Assembly (NCBI GenBank): GCA_964464755.1
Contig: CAYXGZ010000001.1
Coordinates: 135,950-199,949 of the forward strand
Direction of reading: 5' to 3'
DNA from: CAYXGZ01 sp964464755
GTDB taxonomy: Bacteria; Planctomycetota; MHYJ01; JACPRB01
Length of the DNA: 64,000 bases
Shown here piece by piece: positions 11,575 to 19,564 of the stretch. A program made the position numbers and the translations under genes. Each line of letters starts with the position of its first letter. Position 1 is the first letter of the stretch. The notes below the pieces were generated by a model, which worked only from the letters and a program-made list of their open reading frames with translations, was not told the origin of the DNA and did no database searches.

Positions 11575-11614
11575 CGCTGGGAGCGGCCGGGCGCCGCCGG
11601 GATAATCCCCTCCC

Positions 11615-12214
11615 GTGACCAACCTCGAGTTCCTGCTCCGCCACGCCCGGGCCGGCCGCATCGGCCTCGTCGGCGGCCTCCACCCCGTGGACCTCGCCAT
11701 CCGCCAGGCCCAGCGCGCCCTCGTGCCCGGCGGCCGCCCCAGCGCCTGGTCGCACGCCTTCCTCTTCCAGGGCGACCGCGTCGACGGCCGGCCCTGGCTC
11801 GTCGAGAGCGACCTCGACGTCGGCCTGAAGCAGGTGCGCAACGGCGTGCAGGAGCACCGAGTCGAGAAGTACGCCGACGCGGAGTCCTACCCCAACCTCA
11901 TGGTGCTCGACCTCGGCCTCCCGGAGGCGACGGCCCGGCGGATGGTCGCCGCCGCGCTGGACTTCGTGGCGCGCTCGACGCGCTACCACGTCGAGGGCAT
12001 CCTCGGGACCTTCGCGGCGCTCGTCACGAAGACGCTGGACCGCGGCCGGCCCGTGAAGGACGCCGTGTACTGCTCGTCGTTCGTGCGCGCGCTCTACCAG
12101 TCCGAGGGGCTCGACCTGGCGCCGGGGATCGCGACGCGGCACACCGCGCCGGAGCACCTGGCCCGCACGCCGGTGGAGCACCGGCGGCACGTCCTCATTC
12201 GCGACTCGAGGTAG
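11615..12214 (+). CDS. YiiX/YebB-like permuted NlpC/P60 family hydrolase
   Basis: 199 residues, GTG start. Key residues of the permuted papain-like fold are H47 in WSHAFLF and C153 in VYCSSFVRALY. Family members are predicted cysteine hydrolases acting on peptidoglycan peptides or lipids, with activity mostly inferred. No signal peptide is visible. GATAAT lies 8 nt before the GTG, consistent with a leaderless message. The 3' end overlaps the convergent kinase gene by 20 bp. Confidence 0.75.
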   Translation: MTNLEFLLRHARAGRIGLVGGLHPVDLAIRQAQRALVPGGRPSAWSHAFLFQGDRVDGRPWLVESDLDVGLKQVRNGVQEHRVEKYADAESYPNLMVLDLGLPEATARRMVAAALDFVARSTRYHVEGILGTFAALVTKTLDRGRPVKDAVYCSSFVRALYQSEGLDLAPGIATRHTAPEHLARTPVEHRRHVLIRDSR

Positions 12215-13649
12215 CGCAGCGGAAGCCGAGCGCGCCGTGCCGCTCGGTCGCCGGGATCTCGCGCGCGTCGAGGCGCTCCCGGGCCGGGGCGCGCCAGCTG
12301 CCGCCGCGGACCACCCTCAGCCTCGGTCCGCCCGATGCCGTCCACTCCGCGACGTTGCCGCCGAGCCCCAGGACGCCCCGCCGCGAGACGTCCCACGGGA
12401 CGTCCGCGTCGCGCGGCCCGGTGTCGAGCGCGGTCTCGGCGCAGGCGAGCCGGGGGACGTCGAGCTCGCGCACCCCCTCGGCCGCGAGCTCCCATTCCGC
12501 CGACGTGGGCAGGCGCTTGCCCGCCCAGGCGGCGTAGGCCGCGGCGTCCTCCCAGTCCACGTGGGTGACGGGCCGGCGGTCCTGCCCGCGGGGCGGCGAA
12601 CCGTTCCTCCAGGTCGGCGGGGCCCGGTGGCCGGTTTCGCGCACGAAGCGGGCGTAGTCGGCGGTCGTGACCTCGTGGCGGTCGATCCAGAATCCTCCTC
12701 CGTCGACCATGCCAGGGGGCGGAGCGGCGTCCGGCCGGCTCCAGGCGACGCCGAGCCCGACGACGAGGAGCAGGGCGGCCGCGGCGGGCCAGCGCCAGAG
12801 GGGGGCGCGGCGGGCGAGCGCGGGAGCCGGCGCGGCGACGGCCGCGAGGTCGGCGGCCACCTCGGCCGCGGAGGCGTAGCGCTCCGAGGGCTCCTTGGAG
12901 AGGCAGCGCAGGGCGATGCGCTCGAGGCGCGCGTCGCAGGACGGGTTGAAGACCCGGGGCGGTTCGGGCGGCTCCTCGAGGATCTTCGCGGAGAGCACGG
13001 CGAAGGTCGTCGCCTCGAAGGGCGGGCGTCCGGTGAGCGCGAGGTAGAGGATGGCGCCGATCGCGTAGACGTCGGTGCGCGCGTCGGCCTCGGCCGCGCG
13101 GCCGAGGACCTGCTCGGGGGCCATGAAGCTGGGCGTGCCGAGGAGCTCGCCCATCGCGGTCATCGCCGTGGCCCGGTGGCGGTCGCGGGCGATGCCGAAG
13201 TCGGTGACGAGCGGCTCGTCGTCGGGCCGCACGAGGATGTTCGCGGGCTTCAGGTCGCGGTGGACGACGCCGCGCTCGTGGGCGTGGTGGACGGCGCGGG
13301 CGACCGCCGCGAGGAGCCGGGCCAGGCGCTCCGGGGAGGGGGCGTCGAGGAAGAGGACCTCGGTGAGGGGCCGGCCCTCGACGAGCGGCATCGTGTAGAA
13401 GAAGCCGGACTCCGAATCGCCCGCGTCGAGCACGGGGACGAGGTTGGGGTGCTTGAGGCGGGCCGCGATGCGGGCCTCGCGGCGGAAGCGCTCCTCGGCG
13501 GAGGGTCGCCGGCTCCCGGGGTGCAGGAGCTTGAGCGCGACGGGGGGGCCGCCGCCGGGGGGAAGGGCCCGGCAGACGACCCCCGCGGCGCCGCGCGCGA
13601 TCTCGCCGAGGATCTCGTAGGGTCCGACGGTCCGGGGAAGTCCGGTCAT
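12195..13649 (-). CDS. Ser/Thr protein kinase fused to a C-terminal SUMF1 (FGE-like) domain
   Basis: 484 residues. A complete Hanks kinase (10-270) has K40, HRDLKPAN (130-137), DFG (150-152) and GTPSFMAPEQ. One transmembrane helix (about 285-303) precedes a formylglycine-generating-enzyme-like domain (310-480) with FWIDRHEVTTADYARF, LPTSAEWE, GNVAEW and VVRGGSW. The catalytic Cys pair of true FGE is not evident, so this is probably a binding module with a C-type-lectin-like fold. Kinase-SUMF1 fusions occur in Planctomycetota and Myxococcota. The open frame runs farther upstream, but the ATG at 13649 starts the conserved kinase fold. Start certainty is moderate because no ribosome site is clear. 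Confidence 0.88.
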   Translation of the reverse strand: MTGLPRTVGPYEILGEIARGAAGVVCRALPPGGGPPVALKLLHPGSRRPSAEERFRREARIAARLKHPNLVPVLDAGDSESGFFYTMPLVEGRPLTEVLFLDAPSPERLARLLAAVARAVHHAHERGVVHRDLKPANILVRPDDEPLVTDFGIARDRHRATAMTAMGELLGTPSFMAPEQVLGRAAEADARTDVYAIGAILYLALTGRPPFEATTFAVLSAKILEEPPEPPRVFNPSCDARLERIALRCLSKEPSERYASAAEVAADLAAVAAPAPALARRAPLWRWPAAAALLLVVGLGVAWSRPDAAPPPGMVDGGGFWIDRHEVTTADYARFVRETGHRAPPTWRNGSPPRGQDRRPVTHVDWEDAAAYAAWAGKRLPTSAEWELAAEGVRELDVPRLACAETALDTGPRDADVPWDVSRRGVLGLGGNVAEWTASGGPRLRVVRGGSWRAPARERLDAREIPATERHGALGFRCATSSRE

Positions 13650-13714
13650 CGGGGGGGGACCGGGGTCCCCCCCCGAGGACCGGGGGCGTCCTCGGCCGGC
13701 GGGCGGCGTCCACC

Positions 13715-13831
13715 TCAGGAGAGGTGGGCGATCAGGTAGCGGATCATCCACACCTTGAACGCGACGTTCGCCACCAGGGCCAGGTGCAGCGAGCGGCGGA
13801 ACCAGCGGGACGCGTCCTGTTCCGTGATCAT
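13715..13831 (-). CDS. Small membrane protein (38 aa), unrecognised
   Basis: 38 residues starting MITEQDASRW with one hydrophobic helix (about 14-35). A GGAAGGA ribosome site lies 8 nt before the ATG. It sits upstream of the kinase-SUMF1 gene on the same strand, 65 bp away, and its 5' side faces the hairpin-rich region 13851-14090. Coding is plausible but rests only on the ribosome site and composition. Confidence 0.4.
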   Translation of the reverse strand: MITEQDASRWFRRSLHLALVANVAFKVWMIRYLIAHLS

Positions 13832-13850
13832 GGTCCGGTCCTTCCGCGAT

Positions 13851-14090
13851 CCCCGCCGGCGGGGGATCCTGAGGGGAATCCCCCCGGCCGGCGTGGCGGG
13901 GGTGCCGGGGCCAAGCCGCCCGGCCGGCGCCTCCCGGGGAATCCCGGGAGGGGCGTCCTCCCCATTCGGAGGACGCCGGAAAAGTTTTCTCGCCGTCCGG
14001 ACTCCACGTGCCAAAGATCGCTTGGGCCGACCGGAGTGCGTCCGCGGGCCGGGAAGCCGCGGGAATTCCGGGAATCCCAGCGGCTTTCCC
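13851..14090. repeat. Cluster of four strong hairpins in the largest intergenic region
   Basis: Four inverted repeats lie in 240 bp: an extended imperfect hairpin at 13851-13901; a 9-bp perfect stem at 13930-13938/13943-13951 with loop GAAT; a 10-bp perfect stem at 13952-13961/13968-13977 followed by GGAAAAGTTTT; and a stem at 14051-14060/14080-14090 with one bulge. They lie between the divergent 38-aa gene and the conjugation-like operon. They could be a structured leader, a small RNA or terminators. No known RNA family is recognised. Confidence 0.55.
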
Positions 14091-14111
14091 GCCCCGCGCG
14101 CCACCCCGTGC

Positions 14112-14504
14112 ATGAAGCGGCTCTCGATGGTGGCGGGGGCGGCGCTGCTCGCGCTGGCCGCCGCCCGGCCCGCGCCGGACCCGGAGGTCCTCCACCTCTT
14201 CCTCGCGCTCGACACGCCCGACGCCGCGAAGGTCGTGCGCGAGGCGCGCGCCGCGAGCCGGATCCCGCTGCGGGCGGTGTTTCTCCTCGACCGCCTGCCG
14301 GGCCCGGACTTCGACCCTCCCCCCGCGTTCGCCGCGGCGGTCGCCGAGCTCGGGCAGGACCTGCTCGTCGTCGACGAGGAGGGCCTCGCCCTCGCGCGGC
14401 GCTTCGGCGTGCGCGCCACGCCCTGCGCCGTGCGGACCGGACGCCGCGTCCACAAGGCCGTCGGAACCCGGATCGACTGGAAGGAGCTGCTCTCATGCGA
14501 ATGA
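14112..14504 (+). CDS. Exported TrbC/TraW-like protein (thioredoxin-like fold)
   Basis: 130 residues. A signal peptide (1-21) is followed by a thioredoxin-like alpha/beta fold with a late LARRFGVRATPCAV segment (about residues 95-108) where TrbC/TraW pilin-assembly proteins have a conserved ...VPAxV element. Only one Cys is present there, plus one at the C-terminus, so redox activity is unlikely. It overlaps the next gene by 10 nt and starts a four-gene overlapping operon. The F-type T4SS assignment is tentative and rests mainly on the neighbours. Confidence 0.5.
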   Translation: MKRLSMVAGAALLALAAARPAPDPEVLHLFLALDTPDAAKVVREARAASRIPLRAVFLLDRLPGPDFDPPPAFAAAVAELGQDLLVVDEEGLALARRFGVRATPCAVRTGRRVHKAVGTRIDWKELLSCE

Positions 14505-15004
14505 TCGCGCTGCTGGCCGCGCTCTCGGCGGCCGCCCCGGGCGGGGAGGCCCCCCGCGCCCCGTTCTTCTCGAAGGACGTCGACTTCTTCGGCGTGAAGC
14601 CCCGCCCCAAGGCCCCGCCCGCCCCGGCCTGGGACGGCGAGCGCCCGCCCCCGGCCCCGGTCCGCGACCTCCTGGCGTCCCCGTCGCCGGAGACGGCGCG
14701 GCGCTACCTCGACTGGCAGCAGTCGCGGATCGAGCAGCTGCGGAAGGCCGTCGAGGCCGTCGAGGCGGCCCGGGCCGCCGAGGCGCCGCCCGGCATCCTC
14801 TACTTCACGCAGCCCGGGTGCGGGTACTGCGCGATCCAGGACCGCCTGCTCGGCGACCTGCCCGTGCGGCGGATCGGCCCGGGCGAGGAGGCGGAGCTCC
14901 GCGCGAAGTACCGCGTCGACGCGACGCCGACGATCGTCGCGGGCGGGCGGGTCTTCCGGGGCGTGACGCCTCGGGCGACGATCGAGAAGGCGGTGGCGAA
15001 ATGA
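14495..15004 (+). CDS. TraF-like exported thioredoxin-fold protein
   Basis: 169 residues with a short signal peptide. Residues 45-85 carry the LASPSPETARRYLDWQQ pattern, like the helical segment of F-type conjugation protein TraF (N-terminal to its thioredoxin domain). A thioredoxin fold follows (about 95-169) with an active-site CGYC in YFTQPGCGYC and a cis-Pro region DATPTIV. Intact CxxC suggests disulfide chemistry in the periplasm. AAGGAG lies 8 nt before the ATG, inside the previous gene. The stop overlaps the next start as ATGA. Confidence 0.65.
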   Translation: MRMIALLAALSAAAPGGEAPRAPFFSKDVDFFGVKPRPKAPPAPAWDGERPPPAPVRDLLASPSPETARRYLDWQQSRIEQLRKAVEAVEAARAAEAPPGILYFTQPGCGYCAIQDRLLGDLPVRRIGPGEEAELRAKYRVDATPTIVAGGRVFRGVTPRATIEKAVAK

Positions 15005-16227
15005 TCCCCCTGCTGCTCGCCGCGCTGCTCTGCCCCCAGGACCTCTGGTCGCGCGCGGACCCCGTGCGCGCGTCAGGTTCGCGCGACCGGCTCGATCTCT
15101 CCGTGGGCCCGCTGCTCGACCCGTCGAAGTGCCAGGTGCGGCCGGGGACCGTCGGCGTGGACCTCAAGATCTCGCCGGACTTCGCCTGCGGGACCTTCGA
15201 CGTCGCCGCGGCGTACCGCTCGATCTTCAACAAGAACCTCAAGGAGGAGCTGCTCGGCGCGATCCTCGAGGAGGCGAAGGCCGAGCTCGCGGGCTCGGCG
15301 ATGGTGCTCGCCTGCCAGACCTCGCCGACGCTCTGCGACGCGCTGAAGCACTACAAGGTGATCTCGGGCGAGGCGCTGGGCCTGGAGTTCCGGCAGTGCC
15401 AGGCCGTCGAGGCCGCGAGCGCCGGGTTCCACGAGGGGCTCAAGGCGCGGGCGATCAAGGCCTGCCTGGCCGAGGCGCAGGCTCGCGGCGTCCCGCTCGA
15501 CGAGGCGATGGCCTCCTGCCAGAAGGCCGACGAGGTCCGCAACCTCGAGGGCTCGAAGGTGAAGCAGATCGACCTCGCGAAGGAGGCGGGCCGGTTGCTG
15601 GGCCTCTCGAAGGAGGCGCAGGGGGAGCTCTCCCGACTCGCGGGCGGGCTCCAGCTCGGGGCGGACCGGGTCCACGGCGACCTGCGGGTCCGGCCCGTCG
15701 CGGAGCGCTACGACCAGGCCCGCCGGGCCTACGCCGGGGCCTGGGCGGCGGCCGTCGAGGCCAGCGTCGCGGGCCGGCCCCCGGGGGAGCTCGGAGCGCT
15801 GGTTCCCGAGGGGTCGCCGCGGGCGACGGTGGCGGAGGTGCAGCGGCTCGCCGCGATGCCGGAGGCGGACCGCGCGGTCGTGATCGGGGTCCTCTCGTCG
15901 GCCCTCGCGCTGCAGGAGGCCTCGCGGCGCGTGGGGGAGGCGCAGGCCGCGCTCGAGGCGGCCGCGGGCGCCGCGGACGAGACGCTGAAGGCGAGGCTCC
16001 GCGACGAGGCCGCGAGACTGGGGGCCGAGCTGAGGCGGCTCCGCGACGAGTACGAGCTCGCGGAGCTGGTCGCCCGAGCGAGGATCCGGGGCGACGCGGA
16101 GGCCGGGCTGGCGCAGGGCCGGCGGGCGGCGGCGGCGACGGAGCCGTGGCGGGCCCAGGCCCGGGCGGAGGAGGAGTCCAGGGCGACCGCGCGCTGGGGC
16201 GCGGGCTGCGCGGCGGTGCGGAAGTGA
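15001..16227 (+). CDS. TraH/TIGR03755-like exported protein
   Basis: 408 residues with an N-terminal signal. The first 180 residues resemble conjugation proteins of the TraH/integrative-element PFL_4711 kind. They include a CGTFDVAAAY element, then ACQTSPTLCDALKHYK, then FRQCQAVE, with spaced single cysteines that could form disulfides. The C-terminal half (about 290-408) is an Ala/Glu-rich coiled coil. A TraF-like disulfide protein encoded immediately upstream would suit this cysteine pattern. Assignment is by motif and context only. It overlaps the next gene as GTGA. Confidence 0.55.
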   Translation: MIPLLLAALLCPQDLWSRADPVRASGSRDRLDLSVGPLLDPSKCQVRPGTVGVDLKISPDFACGTFDVAAAYRSIFNKNLKEELLGAILEEAKAELAGSAMVLACQTSPTLCDALKHYKVISGEALGLEFRQCQAVEAASAGFHEGLKARAIKACLAEAQARGVPLDEAMASCQKADEVRNLEGSKVKQIDLAKEAGRLLGLSKEAQGELSRLAGGLQLGADRVHGDLRVRPVAERYDQARRAYAGAWAAAVEASVAGRPPGELGALVPEGSPRATVAEVQRLAAMPEADRAVVIGVLSSALALQEASRRVGEAQAALEAAAGAADETLKARLRDEAARLGAELRRLRDEYELAELVARARIRGDAEAGLAQGRRAAAATEPWRAQARAEEESRATARWGAGCAAVRK

Positions 16228-16670
16228 AGGGGCTCCCGCTCGGGCTGCTGCTGCTGCTGGCGGCCTGCCGGGTCGCGCCTCCCGCTCCGGCGCCCGCGGA
16301 GGGGCGCTGGGTGCACGCCGAGCGGAGCGCCGCCGGCCTGGGACTGGAGGCGGGCGATGCTCGCGTGGCCGGGACGGAGCCGGTCCTCGCGCTCGTGAAG
16401 GTGCCGGCGCGGAAGGCAGGTCCGCCATCGCGTCGCCTGGCGCTGGACCTGCCCGCGGAGGCGGGGGTGGGGGAGGAGTTCGAGATCGGCGTGCGGGCGC
16501 CCGGGGCCGGGTCGGGGGAGTCCCGGCGGGTGCGCGTCGTTCCGCTCCGGCCGGGGCTGAGGCTGCCGGACGGGGACGTCGTGGAGCTGAGGGGGGCCGG
16601 GCCCGCGAAACTCCGCGCCGTGGCCGACTCGGCGGGTCCCGCGGAGTTCCGGGCCGAGGAAATCCGTTGA
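16224..16670 (+). CDS. Lipoprotein at the end of the conjugation-like operon
   Basis: 148 residues, GTG start overlapping the preceding stop by 4 nt. A lipobox LLAAC gives a lipidated Cys at about residue 15. The mature part is probably all-beta and not recognised. In F-type systems a small lipoprotein (TraV) anchors the outer-membrane ring. Here similarity to TraV is not demonstrated and is only suggested by position. Confidence 0.65.
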   Translation: MKGLPLGLLLLLAACRVAPPAPAPAEGRWVHAERSAAGLGLEAGDARVAGTEPVLALVKVPARKAGPPSRRLALDLPAEAGVGEEFEIGVRAPGAGSGESRRVRVVPLRPGLRLPDGDVVELRGAGPAKLRAVADSAGPAEFRAEEIR

Positions 16671-16695
16671 TGGCCCGGGCCGCGCGCGCTGTAAT
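16667..16695 (+). promoter_or_regulatory. Promoter for the leaderless gene at 16704
   Basis: TTGATG (16667-16672), 17-bp spacer, TGTAAT (16690-16695), 8 nt before the ATG. Confidence 0.6.
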
Positions 16696-16703
16696 CCCCC
16701 GCG

Positions 16704-17162
16704 ATGGACTCCAGGGGCCTGAAGTCGGCGGCGCTCGTGGCGGCGGCCGCGGCGGTGATCGGGGTCGTGGCGATGATCGCGCTGCGGCCCCCGGAGGAGG
16801 GGTTCTCCACCTTCGAGGAGGCGATCCAGGTCTACGAGGAGCTGGAGCGACGGCTCCTGGAGGGGAAGGACCCCGGCCTGCTCCGGAACCGGCTGCTCGC
16901 CTCGCTCAAGGGGGTCCCGGTGGACCCGCAGAACCGCCGGCTGGCCCTGGGCCTGTTCGCGGACGGGGACTACGAGGGGGGCGCGGCGGCCCTGAGCCAG
17001 GCGCAGATCCCCTTCGACCTGGGCCTGCGGGGGGCCTGCCTGTTCCACGCGGGGCGGAAATCCGAGGCGGTCGCGCCGCTGAAACGGGCCGTGGAGATCG
17101 CGCCGCCGGGGTGGAAACTCGACCCGCTGTTCCGCGATCTGCTGGCCCGGGCGGGGTCCTAG
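16704..17162 (+). CDS. Membrane-anchored TPR-like protein
   Basis: 152 residues. An N-terminal membrane anchor (about 7-28) is followed by helical repeats with a final TPR-like unit (ACLFHAGRKSEAVAPLKRAVEIAP, about residues 112-135). It is likely a periplasmic or cytoplasmic scaffold. The ATG lies 8 nt after a TGTAAT -10. No specific partner is evident. Confidence 0.6.
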   Translation: MDSRGLKSAALVAAAAAVIGVVAMIALRPPEEGFSTFEEAIQVYEELERRLLEGKDPGLLRNRLLASLKGVPVDPQNRRLALGLFADGDYEGGAAALSQAQIPFDLGLRGACLFHAGRKSEAVAPLKRAVEIAPPGWKLDPLFRDLLARAGS

Positions 17163-17181
17163 CGCGGGGAAAGCAAGTTCA

Positions 17182-17211
17182 TTGACAGTCGAAGGCCGCT
17201 CCATGTAGATT
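17182..17211 (+). promoter_or_regulatory. Near-consensus sigma-70 promoter for the small lipoprotein pair
   Basis: TTGACA (17182-17187), 18-bp spacer, TAGATT (17206-17211). This is the closest match to the housekeeping consensus for a protein gene in the window. The start codon follows at 17250. Confidence 0.8.
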
Positions 17212-17249
17212 CCCGCGGTTCCGTCCGAACCGCTTGCTGGGGGTTCCGA

Positions 17250-17441
17250 ATGACGCGCCGCTCCCGCCGTTGGTGGACCTGGGGTCTGCTCCCGGTCGTG
17301 CTCGGCGGTTGCGCCTCCTCCCACGAGGAGGGCCTGACGGCCGGCCGCCTCTGGGACATCTTCATCTTCATCGGCGCGGTGGCCGCGGGCATCCTCCTGG
17401 CGAACTGGCTGCTGGACTACAAGGACGACAACATCCGCTAG
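17250..17441 (+). CDS. Tiny lipoprotein with C-terminal membrane helix (63 aa)
   Basis: The lipobox LGGC places the lipidated Cys at about residue 21. A second hydrophobic helix (about 36-56, IFIFIGAVAAGILLANW) is followed by a charged tail. The protein would be anchored at both ends of a ~15-residue loop. It is the first gene behind the strong promoter at 17182-17211, and a similarly built gene follows 24 bp later. The family is not recognised. Confidence 0.7.
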   Translation: MTRRSRRWWTWGLLPVVLGGCASSHEEGLTAGRLWDIFIFIGAVAAGILLANWLLDYKDDNIR

Positions 17442-17465
17442 GGCGGATCGGAACCCGGAGGATCC

Positions 17466-17642
17466 ATGAAGCGACGCGCGGTCCGCATGCTGGCCCTCCT
17501 GGCGCCGGCCTGCCTCGCGGGTTGCTCCTCGAACCCCGAGCGCGATCCGCTCATCATCATCGGCACCGTCATCGGCTACCTCATCTTCTTCGGGGCGATC
17601 GCGCTGGTCGTGAACCGCGCGCTCTTCGGACCTCCGGACTAG
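17466..17642 (+). CDS. Second tiny lipoprotein with C-terminal membrane helix (58 aa)
   Basis: MKRRAVRMLALLAPACLAGC gives a lipobox LAGC with lipidated Cys20. The helix IIIGTVIGYLIFFGAIALVV (about 30-50) follows and the tail is short. GGAGG lies 5 nt before the ATG. The architecture matches the 63-aa protein just upstream, suggesting an ancient duplication or a two-subunit envelope complex. No family is recognised. Confidence 0.7.
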   Translation: MKRRAVRMLALLAPACLAGCSSNPERDPLIIIGTVIGYLIFFGAIALVVNRALFGPPD

Positions 17643-17672
17643 AGTCCCGCCCGCGTCGTACAATACCCCGGC

Positions 17673-18782
17673 ATGTCCTCGCTCCTCCTGGCCGCGCTCC
17701 TGCTCCAGGCCGGGCCCCGCCCCATGGCGGAGCAGATCCGCTCCGACATGCGGATCTACAACAACCCGGACGCCCCGGAGGGGGACCGCCAGCTCGCCTT
17801 CGAACGGCTCGCCGAGTTCGGTCCCGGCGCCATCCTGGTCGTCCAGCGCGAAGGGGACCAGCTCCGCGACCTGGGCCGCCGCCGGCCCGCCCGCCACCTC
17901 GGCCACCAGCTGAAGCTCCGGCTCCTCGAGAAGGCGGAGGACTCCCGGGGCCTCGAGGCGATGTCCCGGCTCAGCGGGATCTCCGTGAAGGTCGAGCTCG
18001 TCAAGGCCTCCCCGGAGGCGTTCCTCCACCAGCTCCGCCTGCTCGGGGTCGAGAACCTCGTCGTCGACCCCGCCGAGCAGGAGCGGCTCTCCGCGCTGAG
18101 GCTGACCTGGTCCGGCGACAACCGCACGGCGATCGAGGTGCTGGACGAGGTGCTGGCGCCGGAGGGGCTGGATTTCGTGATCCGCCGGGGCGTGGTCTAC
18201 GTCGCGCGGCGGGAGCGGATCTGGCCGCGGATCGACGCGGAGCCGCCCCCTCTGGACGCCGCCCGGGAGCGGGAACTCGGGGCCCTCATGGAGCGCCTCG
18301 ACGCGGACCGCATCGAGGAGCGCGACGCCGCGGAGCGGGACCTGCTGGCCTTCGGGCTGGGGGCCCGGCCCGCGCTGGAGAAGGCCGCGGGCGCCGGGGA
18401 GGCGGAGTTCCGGGACCGCTGCCGGTCCCTGCTGCGCCGCCTGGCCGCCCCGCCGGAGGGGCCGTCGTTCGCGGCGGTCTCGGGCGCGCGCGCCCAGGCG
18501 CTCGAGGGGCCGGACGCGGCCGCGCGGGCCTCGCTCGAGGGCCGGAAGATCGACGTCAGCAGCCCGAGGATGACGCTGGAGCAGCTCGTCGAGCTGCTCT
18601 CCGGGATCCACAAGGCGCCGGTCGCGATCGGGCCGGACGCGGGGGAGCTCGCGAAGCGCCCCCTGGCCTTCGCCTACCGCGGGGCGGGGATCCTCGACCT
18701 GGTCGAGTCCCTCGCGCTGCCGCTGGGCGGCGACCTGCGCGTCGAGGGCGGGAAGCTGCTCGTGGTCAGCGGCGGGCGGTGA
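17673..18782 (+). CDS. Exported protein with two STN/secretin-N-like domains
   Basis: 369 residues with a signal peptide. Residues about 107-180 and 290-365 each look like the short N-terminal domain of secretins and TonB receptors: beta-alpha-beta with a GLDFVIRRGVVYVARR-type ending. A helical region with HEAT-like character lies between. No secretin pore domain follows, so this may be a stand-alone periplasmic adaptor. TACAAT lies 8 nt before the ATG, consistent with a leaderless message. The 3' end overlaps the convergent RING-protein gene by 17 bp. Confidence 0.6.
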   Translation: MSSLLLAALLLQAGPRPMAEQIRSDMRIYNNPDAPEGDRQLAFERLAEFGPGAILVVQREGDQLRDLGRRRPARHLGHQLKLRLLEKAEDSRGLEAMSRLSGISVKVELVKASPEAFLHQLRLLGVENLVVDPAEQERLSALRLTWSGDNRTAIEVLDEVLAPEGLDFVIRRGVVYVARRERIWPRIDAEPPPLDAARERELGALMERLDADRIEERDAAERDLLAFGLGARPALEKAAGAGEAEFRDRCRSLLRRLAAPPEGPSFAAVSGARAQALEGPDAAARASLEGRKIDVSSPRMTLEQLVELLSGIHKAPVAIGPDAGELAKRPLAFAYRGAGILDLVESLALPLGGDLRVEGGKLLVVSGGR

Positions 18783-19482
18783 CGGAGCCGCAGGCGTAGG
18801 TCGAGCAGCGGCCCATGAACTCCCAGCAGTCACGGTGGTGCGGCGTCGCGCAGGAGGTGCAGACCGCCGGGGCGGCGCCGATCGGCGTCCCGCAGACCTG
18901 GCAGGTCGGGTCCCCGCCGGGGGAGTCGTCGAGGACGAGCACCCCGCCGTCGCCGGCGCAGAGCCGGGCCGCCAGCGCGAGGCCCAGGTCCCGGAACTCG
19001 TTCCTCCACTTCTCCCGCTCCGCGTCGTCCCCGGCGAGGCCGACGAAGCGGAGGGCCATGACCCGCGATCCCGCGACGAGGGAGACGTCCCCCCGGCGGC
19101 CGAACGCCCGGAAGCGCTCCCGGGCGGCGGCGTCGAGCAGGTCCCGGGCCAGGGCCGGCGGGGTCGAGCGCACGACGTAGTGGAGGTCGAACTCGCGGTC
19201 GCCGGTCCGGACCTCGATGGTCCCGAAGGGGTCGGCGTCGGGGTGGGCCGGGACGCCCGCCTGGCAGACGAGGACCCGGCCCGCGGGGGGCCGGTCGGGC
19301 TTGACGGAGAAATGGAGCGACCCGGGGGATTCCTCCAGGACGGCCTCGAAGCCCGGCCCGCGCAGGGGGGTGGAGGCGGCGCGGGGCCGGCGGGGCCCCC
19401 GGGGCCCGGATCCGACGGAGAAGGCCGCCACGGCGACGGCGAGCGGAGCGAGCATCACGAGGACCAGGAGGGCGGCGTTCAT
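18766..19482 (-). CDS. Membrane protein with prokaryotic RING-finger-like zinc domain
   Basis: 238 residues. An N-terminal transmembrane helix (about 3-24) is followed by an alpha/beta region (40-185) and a C-terminal zinc domain (about 193-232) with TCQVCG, AVCTSC, the HHRDCW signature, and C residues in CSTYAC. This matches the pattern of prokaryotic RING finger family 1. Its role is unknown; the bacterial members are not shown to be ubiquitin ligases. Confidence 0.75.
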   Translation of the reverse strand: MNAALLVLVMLAPLAVAVAAFSVGSGPRGPRRPRAASTPLRGPGFEAVLEESPGSLHFSVKPDRPPAGRVLVCQAGVPAHPDADPFGTIEVRTGDREFDLHYVVRSTPPALARDLLDAAARERFRAFGRRGDVSLVAGSRVMALRFVGLAGDDAEREKWRNEFRDLGLALAARLCAGDGGVLVLDDSPGGDPTCQVCGTPIGAAPAVCTSCATPHHRDCWEFMGRCSTYACGSVTARR

Positions 19483-19497
19483 GGATCCGTTTTCCCC

Positions 19498-19526
19498 TTG
19501 CCATCCTAGCTCCCGTCCCCTACGCT
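19498..19526 (+). promoter_or_regulatory. Promoter of the YceI-family gene
   Basis: TTGCCA (19498-19503), 17-bp spacer, TACGCT (19521-19526). A 38-nt leader with AGGAGG precedes the ATG at 19565. Confidence 0.65.
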
Positions 19527-19564
19527 GGCATTACGTGTTACGACACGCATTTAGGAGGACGACC

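Noticed and set aside
12195..14453. Kinase-SUMF1 protein extended to 752 residues
   Set aside because: The extra N-terminal part crosses the 38-aa gene and the hairpin cluster and is low-complexity. The kinase fold starts at 13649.
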